IMG/VR virus record: IMGVR_UViG_3300022693_001820
Coordinates: 1 to 28,600 of that record
Strand: one strand, 5' to 3'
DNA length: 28,600 nucleotides
DNA from: a virus
The notes beneath the pieces were generated by a model, which was not told the DNA's origin, ran no database searches, and saw only the letters and a program-made list of their open reading frames with translations. A program made the translations under genes and the position numbers. Every line of letters begins with the position of its first letter. Within the stretch, counting starts at the first letter, position 1. Below, piece by piece: positions 19,254 to 26,420 of this stretch.

Positions 19254-21992
19254 ATGGGTTTCTTTTCAAGAGCAAGAAGTCGAGTAAAAAGTGCAGCTAG
19301 TAAAGTAAGGGCAAGAGTTACTAGACGAACAACAGTTACAAGAACTTCTATCCCTGCAAGAAAAGTCGCTTCTCCTGTATTTACTAGAGGACCAATACAA
19401 TCATTTCCAACTTCAGGTGGAGGTGGAGGTGGTTCGGATCCTGTGGCTTCTGCACAAGGTGGTGGAATTATAACTGCTGATGATAGAATTATTAGAGGTT
19501 CTTTTCCAGAAGCTGGAAGACAAAGTGGAGGAGGATCAGGTGGTGGTGGGAATATAACCTTATCCCCAACTTCAGGTGGTGGTAGACAATTACAATCACC
19601 AGCATCAAGAAGTGATTTAAAACCTAAACTATCTGTTGAAAGAATTGGTTTTATTTCAGCAATTGATCCAAAGAAGTTTACAAGTACAGGTTCATTTACT
19701 GCACAAGCAGAACAACAAAGTAGAGAAACATTATCCTTAACAAAAGCACAAGCAGGAAAACAAACCTTCAAAAACATCTTCACATTTAAAACAATAGGTC
19801 GTGAAGGTGGTGGAGTTTATTGGAGGAATATTTTTACACCTTTTGATAGAGTGGGAATTAAAAAAGACTTATCAGATAAATTGAGTATTAAATCAGGGTT
19901 AGCTTCTATTAGTGGTAGGGGAACAATTACTGCTGAGGGTTTCGGACCAACAAGTATTGACACAAGTAAATTTTCATTAGGTAAGAAAAGACAACAAGAA
20001 GATTTAAATTTAGGTATATCTCCAACTTATGCAGGACTTCCATTAGAAGTTATTGCAGATAGAAAAGGAACTAAGATTGCTAAAGATATTCAACGTAACA
20101 TTGATAGTGGTGGGATTACTTTAAAGCAAGGACAATCACAATTTGATATTCAATTTGCTAAAGAATTTGATCCAATATTTCAAGCAAAGAAAGGACAAGG
20201 TAAATCTAAATTGAGTTCTGGAAAGGGTACAAGATTAAGATTAGGAACAGAGATTGTAGGAATTGGTTTATTGTCTGTTAGTCCAGTTGGTAGAGCAGCA
20301 GTTGGCACAGGATTTATTGCTTCTTCAATACCAAATATAGGTAAAGCAGTTGGTGGAAAGAGTTTTACAAAGAAAGAAAGATTTAAAGCAGGAGGTTTAG
20401 GTGCATTTAAACTTGGGTTAGGTGTAACTGGTTTTGGAATATTAGGTAGAGGTTCAAGAGGTATTCTTGCACAAGAACAAAAGTTAGGGCAAGAGTTTCT
20501 AATTAAGAAAACTATTAAGACAACAACTGGAGATAGGATATTCCTAACAGAAAAGACAGGTGTAGATATTTTTAAGATTAAAGGAAAGAATTTAGATGGT
20601 TCATTAAGTGGACAATTTTCTATTCCCTTTAAGATAGATAAGAAAGGAACTATGATTAGTAGTAAAGGAAAGGGAACTATATTCTTAGAAAGTAAAGCAC
20701 CATTCACAGGAAAAGAAACCTTATCCATTTCAAGCATAGGAAACATTGGTGCAACTACTGAAAAACTACCTGGATTTTTGAAACCATTTAAAGCACCTAA
20801 AGGTTCACAAGGTTTTGTTTCTTCAGGAACATTTGACGAGTTGGGAATAATGCAATTAACTAAAACAAAAGGTAAACTTAAATTAGGTTCAGGTAAAGGA
20901 GTGGAAATAGGAAGATTAGATTTAATAAGAGGGAGTGGTAGAAGCCAATTTAGTTCAATAGGTATTGGGAAAGAAACTAAAATACCTTCAGGTTTCTATT
21001 CACCAAAAGTTACAGTAGATATTCCCCCAACTAAATTTATTGACTTTACATCTGGAACTCCTAAGACAGGAATATTTATAAGAAAGAAGATTAAAACTAA
21101 GAAAGGAATAGATTTTATTTCAGAAGATTTAAAATTTGTTGGTGCAGATATTACTAATGTTGGAAGGTTAAGAGTTATAGATAATATTGCTAAACCAAGT
21201 ACTAAAGATATATTTTCAACGAGAGGTGGTTTAGGTTTGAAGATACAAACAAAACAAATTCAAAAGAAAGTTATTCCATTTTCACCAGTTACGAGTGTTG
21301 CACAAAAATCATTTAAGAGTTTGAGTAGGGTTAATATTCCAACTTCAACACTATCTTCTAAGGGAACTATTGCAACACCATTATTAGGTAGTGTTCCATC
21401 TTCTATTTATCAAGGTAAAGGTATCTATGAACAAACTACTGGGGGATTACTTCCACCAAAACAAGGTTCAAGTTTAACATTCGCACCACAAATAAGTGGA
21501 TTTAAATTCAATAACAAGTTAGGATTAGGAACTGGGTTAGGATTAGGAACTGGTACTGCATTGAAGTTTGGTTTAGGTTCTAAGTTAGATACAAAAGTAA
21601 TACAGAATTTATTCCAACCAAGTAAACTTAGATTAGGAACTGGATTAGGATTAGCACAACAAACAAGACAACAAACTAGACAGCAAACAAGACAACAAAC
21701 TAGACAGCAACTAAAGTTTGGGTTTGGGGTTGGTAGAATGAGTAGTATTTTACCTAGAATTAATTTAACACCAAGATTAGGTGGTGGATTATTCGCATTT
21801 GGATTACCTAAAATACCCAAGAAGAAGAAGAAGAAACGAACAACTAAAAGTTCTAAAGCACCAAGTAGAAGTCCTTCACTTGTTGCGTTAGGTTTAGATA
21901 TAACTAGCATCAAAGCATTTAGAGGTGAAAGAACTTCACTAGGTATTCGACCAATTATAGTTAAGAAGAAGAAGAAAGGTAGTAAGAAATAA
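19254..21992 (+). CDS. Large basic Gly-rich protein, first gene of the late block
   Basis: From ATG 19254 the protein is 912 aa; a TTG at 19239 would lie inside the operator. It starts with a basic region (MGFFSRARSRVKSAASKVRA), a Gly-rich low-complexity stretch (about 45-110), a long central region with weakly hydrophobic Gly/Ala segments near residues 330-390, and Gly/Leu repeats (GLGTGLGLGTG) with a (QQTR)x4 tract near residues 803-820. It ends in Lys-rich runs (KIPKKKKKKRTTK, VKKKKKGSKK). No enzymatic motif is visible. Size, charge and low-complexity repeats suit an internal virion or scaffold/tape-measure-like protein. Proteins of this style occur in archaeal viruses without assigned function. 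Confidence 0.75.
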   Translation: MGFFSRARSRVKSAASKVRARVTRRTTVTRTSIPARKVASPVFTRGPIQSFPTSGGGGGGSDPVASAQGGGIITADDRIIRGSFPEAGRQSGGGSGGGGNITLSPTSGGGRQLQSPASRSDLKPKLSVERIGFISAIDPKKFTSTGSFTAQAEQQSRETLSLTKAQAGKQTFKNIFTFKTIGREGGGVYWRNIFTPFDRVGIKKDLSDKLSIKSGLASISGRGTITAEGFGPTSIDTSKFSLGKKRQQEDLNLGISPTYAGLPLEVIADRKGTKIAKDIQRNIDSGGITLKQGQSQFDIQFAKEFDPIFQAKKGQGKSKLSSGKGTRLRLGTEIVGIGLLSVSPVGRAAVGTGFIASSIPNIGKAVGGKSFTKKERFKAGGLGAFKLGLGVTGFGILGRGSRGILAQEQKLGQEFLIKKTIKTTTGDRIFLTEKTGVDIFKIKGKNLDGSLSGQFSIPFKIDKKGTMISSKGKGTIFLESKAPFTGKETLSISSIGNIGATTEKLPGFLKPFKAPKGSQGFVSSGTFDELGIMQLTKTKGKLKLGSGKGVEIGRLDLIRGSGRSQFSSIGIGKETKIPSGFYSPKVTVDIPPTKFIDFTSGTPKTGIFIRKKIKTKKGIDFISEDLKFVGADITNVGRLRVIDNIAKPSTKDIFSTRGGLGLKIQTKQIQKKVIPFSPVTSVAQKSFKSLSRVNIPTSTLSSKGTIATPLLGSVPSSIYQGKGIYEQTTGGLLPPKQGSSLTFAPQISGFKFNNKLGLGTGLGLGTGTALKFGLGSKLDTKVIQNLFQPSKLRLGTGLGLAQQTRQQTRQQTRQQTRQQLKFGFGVGRMSSILPRINLTPRLGGGLFAFGLPKIPKKKKKKRTTKSSKAPSRSPSLVALGLDITSIKAFRGERTSLGIRPIIVKKKKKGSKK
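21660..21709. repeat. 24-bp tandem repeat encoding (QQTR)n
   Basis: A 24-nt unit (core ACAAGACAACAAACTAGACA) occurs twice in perfect tandem and encodes part of the QQTRQQTRQQTRQQTRQQ tract. Such in-frame repeats expand and contract by slippage. Confidence 0.85.
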
Positions 21993-22156
21993 TGAAACGT
22001 AAGAGAAAAAGTATGACTTTATTAGGACAGAGAATACCTATTGATATTAGAAATACAGCAGTAGCACACCAACTAAAACAATTCAAAATGGGTAAAAAAA
22101 TATCACTACAACAATCTTACAGAGAGATAGCTAAGATATTTGATAGGAGGAAGTAA
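21992..22156 (+). CDS. Small basic RHH-like protein, 54 aa
   Basis: The start overlaps the previous stop (TAATG) and the stop overlaps the next start in the same way. The sequence MKRKRKSMTLLGQRIPIDIR then NTAVAHQLKQFKMGKKISLQ and SYREIAKIFDRRK gives a strand plus two helices, compatible with a ribbon-helix-helix DNA-binding protein. Its last codons (AGGAGGAAG) are the ribosome site of the next gene. The RHH call is tentative. Confidence 0.55.
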   Translation: MKRKRKSMTLLGQRIPIDIRNTAVAHQLKQFKMGKKISLQQSYREIAKIFDRRK

Positions 22157-22659
22157 TGAATAAACGAGGTGATTTTACTGGTGTTCTTTTTATGGTAGTA
22201 ATGATTGCATCCTTTGCAATCTTTCTTTTAATTATAGGTTACATTGCACCAGAGATTTCTGATGAGTTAGTTAAGAATATTGGCATAAGTGATGCTGTTA
22301 ATAATAGTTTGATAGTTACCAAACAAGTGGCACAGAATACTTTACCAACTGTTTGGTTAATGTTGTTCGGTGGTTTAATGTTAGGACTATTTGCAACTGC
22401 TTGGTTCGTTCCAAGTCACCCAATCTTTGCACCTGTGTTTGGAATACTAATGATAATAACTGTGCTAGTTTCAGTAGCATTAAGTAATGCTTACGAGGAA
22501 CTAACGAATAATGCAATACTCGCAGGTGCTGCTGCCGAGCAAGGATTGATAGGGTTTATAATGATTAACTTACCTTTAATGTCATTAATAATAGGGGCAA
22601 TAGTAATGGTGATATCATTTGCTAAACCACCAGGAGGAGATCAAAATGCATTGGGATAA
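22156..22659 (+). CDS. Polytopic membrane protein, 4 TM helices
   Basis: This 167-aa protein begins MNKRGDFTG, an N-terminal pattern common in membrane proteins of DPANN archaea, followed by TM helices at about 9-30, 65-85, 88-110 and 132-157 with short polar loops. The C-terminus (KPPGGDQNALG) overlaps the adhesin start by 14 nt. It is probably a virion membrane component or an assembly factor for the adhesin. No family is recognised. Confidence 0.7.
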   Translation: MNKRGDFTGVLFMVVMIASFAIFLLIIGYIAPEISDELVKNIGISDAVNNSLIVTKQVAQNTLPTVWLMLFGGLMLGLFATAWFVPSHPIFAPVFGILMIITVLVSVALSNAYEELTNNAILAGAAAEQGLIGFIMINLPLMSLIIGAIVMVISFAKPPGGDQNALG

Positions 22660-25630
22660 GTTACTAACTATATTTCTATTTGGTTTGTTTTTAGTTAGTT
22701 TCGCTAGTGCATTTGAATTTGATAATAAAGAATACTATGATGAAGAAAAAGATACTTACACAATTAGAGATTCAATACTTGGAATACCAACAACTAAAGT
22801 ATCGGAAATAACTAGAACTGGTTTAACAAAGATTGGTGCAACTAAAGTTTATTTAGATTTCAACTATAATTTATATGAAGATAATTATGTTGATCCTTTT
22901 AAATATATTAGATTAGATTTATTGATTAATAATGAATTGATTGATGGTGAACAAGTTCCATTTGAAATACTTGTAAAAGAAGGAACAAAACTTGAAGATA
23001 AAGATACATACACTAAATCTTGTGAAGTAGATGTTAAAAATGAAAGCAACACAATTTGTATTACCACAAAATCAGGTATAGAAAAGATAGTTGTAGATAA
23101 TTATATTTCTTTAGATCAAACAAAACTAAGAAGTGGAAATTACCAAATTAGATTAGTTTTAGAAAAAGGAATTTATGATGAAGTAGATTGGATATTAAAT
23201 CTTAATGGTCGTGAGTTGATTGAGTGGGATTTCTTAGGAAATTCACTACAGGGTTATTGGACTTTTGATAGTGCAGATGTAGATGCTGCATTTAATGTAG
23301 ATAATAATAGTATAAATAATTTTACTCAATTTGTAGGTACTCCTATAAAAGTTGCAGAATCAAAGTTAGGAGCTTTTGCAATGAAATTTACTAGTGGTAA
23401 TACTTTAGGAAATACAACAATTAATGCTACAGAAGTTAATACTTTTGGAGAATTTTCTTGGAGTTTTTGGATTAATCATACTGGAAGTGGAGCAGAACAA
23501 AAAGTAATGGCTCATAAGGACGTTGGATTTGGAAATAGATTTATACAATTAGACTCTCAAACACTAAGGTTTAGTTTAGGTGATGGTAGTTCTAATAAAA
23601 ATGTATTAGCATTTGTTGGTGCGGATGAGTACCATTTCGTTGTTGTTACTGCTGATGAAGGGGATGCAATAAGAATATATGTTGATAATGTTCTTGAAGC
23701 CACTACTGGATTTGGAGGAAGTTTTACTAATAATGGTTTACCGTTCACAATAGGTTCAACTACCGCACTTAGTAATTTCTATAGTGGAATTTTGGATGAA
23801 ATAGGATATTGGGATGTGGAATTAACTTCAGGAGATGTAAATTCAATGTGGAATAATGGAGATGGTTTAGCTTTTCCTAATCCTGTATTTCCAAGTCCAA
23901 TAGTTACTTTAAACTCACCAGCAGATGCTTTGGAACAAATAAATAAAGCAGTTACTTTTAATTGTTCTGCAACTAACACTCCAAATAATATAATCAATGT
24001 AAGTTTATATTTGGATGGGGTAATTAATTATACTGAAAGTGGAAACGATACTACTATTGAATTACTCCAAACTATAGGAGAAATAGGAAACGGTGGACAT
24101 AATTGGACTTGTACTACAAGAGATGAACAAAATCAATTTGGTGAAACTACAAACAGAACATTTACTATATCTGATTTTGCAGTAAGTTCACAAACATATA
24201 ATGCTTCAACCTATCCAACTGCATTGGAAGCATTCATTATTAATGTAAGTTTTAATAGTTCGGAGTTTCCAGTATCAACAGCTACATTGAATTATAACAA
24301 TACGATTTACTTAGGAACTACAGTTGATACTGGTGATGATAAATCCTATACAACTTCCTTAATAGTTCCTGAATTGGATATTGCAAAGAACATAAATTTC
24401 TATTGGAGTTTCATATTAACTAATTCTACTGGAAACAATTACTTTAATAGTTCAACCAATAATCAAAGTGTAGATATAATTAATGCAAGTATATTAGGTT
24501 CACCGTATACTAATGCTTTCATTAACTTTACTACTTACGATCAAGATAACTTAACTAAAATAACCTCGAGCATTGCAAGTACCCTTGAATATGGAATATC
24601 TTCTATTACAGAAACTTTAAGTTATTCAGATTCAAGTGGAAGTAAATTTAGTTTTGAATATGCTTTTGAACCACCACACTTAGATTATTTAGTTAAAGGT
24701 GATTTAGAATTTACTAAATCAAATTATGTAACTAATAACTATGTGTTATTACAACAATCAATATCTAATATAACTACAAACCAAAGTATATACTTATTGA
24801 ATAGTAGTCGTTCAACTTCATTCATAGTGCAAGTAAAAGATAGTTCTTTTGATGGAGTTGCAGGTGCAGTAATAGAATCTCAAAGATATTATCCTTCCAC
24901 AAATGAATGGATTACTATTGAAAGTTTTGAAACTAACATTGAAGGTAAAACTATTGGACACTTCGTTATTGAAGATGTGAACTATAGATTTAAAGTGTAT
25001 GTAAATACTATATTAGTATTAACTTCCACACCAACATTAGTATTCTGTGAATTAACTCCTTGTACTATTACTTTAAAACTTCCTAGTACAAGTGAAGATC
25101 CTTATGCAAATACTAATCCCTTATCCGAATATTCTAGTAACTTAATTTATGATTCTTCTACTGAAACATTTACTTTTACTTATACTGATACTGATACTGC
25201 AACACAAGGTGGAAGATTAAGAGTTGTAAGAACTGACTTTGGAATTGCAAGTAATGTGGAAATTTGTAATGAAGCTAATCCAAGTGGAACAGCAGTAATT
25301 ATTTGTGATATTTCTTCAGAGATAAATGGAACTTATATTGCAAGTGGTTATAGTAATAGGACAAGTGATGAAAGTAAACTAACAGAAAGAATAGGTATAG
25401 CTAAGATAAGAAATATTATAGGAGAAATTGGAGGAGATGGATTAATTTGGAGTGCTTTCTTCTTTATAGCAATAACTTTACTATTCTTATTCTCACCTTC
25501 AATGGCTATAATATCTTCAATGTTTTCTATAATAGCAATAAAGTTAATGGGCTTGGTAGACATTTCATTAATATCAATTATTGCTTTACTATTTACAGGG
25601 GCAATAATCTTAGGAGTGATTAACAAATGA
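22646..25630 (+). CDS. Large adhesin with LamG-like lectin domain and C-terminal membrane anchor
   Basis: The start at 22646 is chosen for its ribosome site (GGAGGAGA) and signal peptide (MHWDKLLTIFLFGLFLVSFA, then SA). The 994-aa protein has an N-terminal beta region, a LamG/concanavalin-like jelly roll at about 200-410 (LQGYWTFD, then FSWSFWINHT, IRIYVDNV, ILDEIGYWDVELTSG), Ig-like beta domains (about 415-515 with Cys pairs, and more to about 925), and three hydrophobic helices at the C-terminus (about 931-994). LamG domains commonly bind glycans, so host-surface attachment is likely. Numerous sequons suggest glycosylation. It is followed by a small membrane protein overlapping by 4 nt. Confidence 0.85.
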   Translation: MHWDKLLTIFLFGLFLVSFASAFEFDNKEYYDEEKDTYTIRDSILGIPTTKVSEITRTGLTKIGATKVYLDFNYNLYEDNYVDPFKYIRLDLLINNELIDGEQVPFEILVKEGTKLEDKDTYTKSCEVDVKNESNTICITTKSGIEKIVVDNYISLDQTKLRSGNYQIRLVLEKGIYDEVDWILNLNGRELIEWDFLGNSLQGYWTFDSADVDAAFNVDNNSINNFTQFVGTPIKVAESKLGAFAMKFTSGNTLGNTTINATEVNTFGEFSWSFWINHTGSGAEQKVMAHKDVGFGNRFIQLDSQTLRFSLGDGSSNKNVLAFVGADEYHFVVVTADEGDAIRIYVDNVLEATTGFGGSFTNNGLPFTIGSTTALSNFYSGILDEIGYWDVELTSGDVNSMWNNGDGLAFPNPVFPSPIVTLNSPADALEQINKAVTFNCSATNTPNNIINVSLYLDGVINYTESGNDTTIELLQTIGEIGNGGHNWTCTTRDEQNQFGETTNRTFTISDFAVSSQTYNASTYPTALEAFIINVSFNSSEFPVSTATLNYNNTIYLGTTVDTGDDKSYTTSLIVPELDIAKNINFYWSFILTNSTGNNYFNSSTNNQSVDIINASILGSPYTNAFINFTTYDQDNLTKITSSIASTLEYGISSITETLSYSDSSGSKFSFEYAFEPPHLDYLVKGDLEFTKSNYVTNNYVLLQQSISNITTNQSIYLLNSSRSTSFIVQVKDSSFDGVAGAVIESQRYYPSTNEWITIESFETNIEGKTIGHFVIEDVNYRFKVYVNTILVLTSTPTLVFCELTPCTITLKLPSTSEDPYANTNPLSEYSSNLIYDSSTETFTFTYTDTDTATQGGRLRVVRTDFGIASNVEICNEANPSGTAVIICDISSEINGTYIASGYSNRTSDESKLTERIGIAKIRNIIGEIGGDGLIWSAFFFIAITLLFLFSPSMAIISSMFSIIAIKLMGLVDISLISIIALLFTGAIILGVINK

Positions 25631-26109
25631 TGAATAAAAAAGGAGGGATTCTTCCAAGAGATATAATGTTTATGGTAATTATATTTGGAGGAATTATGGC
25701 TTTAATGTCTGTGTTTGTTTTAGATATGAGTACCACTTATGGCAATAATAATCTTACTACTGAATATAATGCATTAGGGGTTAGCACAATAGGAGATATA
25801 GTTTCAGACAATGTTACCACAACAGTACAATCTCAAAGAGATGCAACTGAATCATTAACTGAAGGGAAAACAGGAGTAATTGCTGCAATAGGTAAAGGTT
25901 TAGATATTATTCAAGGGGCAGCCAAAATATTACTTGGTGTATTTAATATCCCTTCCATTGTTGATACTGCTTTAGATGCAATGTTTGGAAGTGAAGAAGA
26001 AGTACCTCTTATAATAAAAAACATAATTACTGTTATGATTCTTGGATTGTTAAGTGTTGCCATTATCTTTGGAATAATATCTGCCTTGTTGAAAGGAGGT
26101 AAATTATAA
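25627..26109 (+). CDS. Membrane protein, two TM helices, adhesin partner
   Basis: The 160-aa protein starts MMNKKGGILPRDIMFMVIIF (the second Met at 25630 is also possible). TM1 lies at about 13-33, followed by an exported region with N-x-T/S sites and an amphipathic helical stretch (GVIAAIGKGLDIIQGAAKIL), and TM2 at about 132-154. It overlaps both neighbours (ATGATG and TAATG), so translation is coupled. It probably belongs to the surface complex with the LamG adhesin. Confidence 0.7.
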   Translation: MMNKKGGILPRDIMFMVIIFGGIMALMSVFVLDMSTTYGNNNLTTEYNALGVSTIGDIVSDNVTTTVQSQRDATESLTEGKTGVIAAIGKGLDIIQGAAKILLGVFNIPSIVDTALDAMFGSEEEVPLIIKNIITVMILGLLSVAIIFGIISALLKGGKL

Positions 26110-26420
26110 TGGCGAGGTATGCTGCACCAAGTGGGAACATAACTTCAACAGGAGATTTATTCATTCAAATCAATAGTTGGACAAGTAACTTCTTCTTTGT
26201 AGCTGTAACCTTTGCACTATTTTTTATTATGTGGATTAGATTATCTTTCACACAATCAGCTGGTAGATCATTAGTAGCTGCTTCATTTATTACAATGATA
26301 TTTACTGTACTATTAAGGTTAGCAGATTTAGTAAGCACAGGTTACATGGTAACATTTATAATACTTACAGGAGTAGGTGTGGTATGGGCTTATGTAGAAG
26401 GGACCAGAGGTTCAGGATGA
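26109..26420 (+). CDS. Small membrane protein, 3 TM helices
   Basis: The 103-aa product has an N-terminal polar segment (MARYAAPSGNITSTGDLFIQ) and three helices at about 27-45, 55-73 and 78-96, ending with EGTRGSG. A GGAGGT ribosome site precedes the ATG. The stop overlaps the fibre start (ATGA). Gene order (adhesin, 2-TM, 3-TM, fibre) suggests a membrane base for the surface proteins. Confidence 0.7.
   Translation: MARYAAPSGNITSTGDLFIQINSWTSNFFFVAVTFALFFIMWIRLSFTQSAGRSLVAASFITMIFTVLLRLADLVSTGYMVTFIILTGVGVVWAYVEGTRGSG

Noticed and set aside
21660-21709. CRISPR-like regular repeat
   Set aside because: The 24-bp units are directly tandem without spacers and lie in frame inside a coding region.
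19214-21913. Long minus-strand frames opposite the Gly-rich protein (Pro/Cys/Leu-rich translations)
   Set aside because: They are antisense shadows of Gly/Thr codons in a low-complexity gene, with no ribosome sites or promoters.
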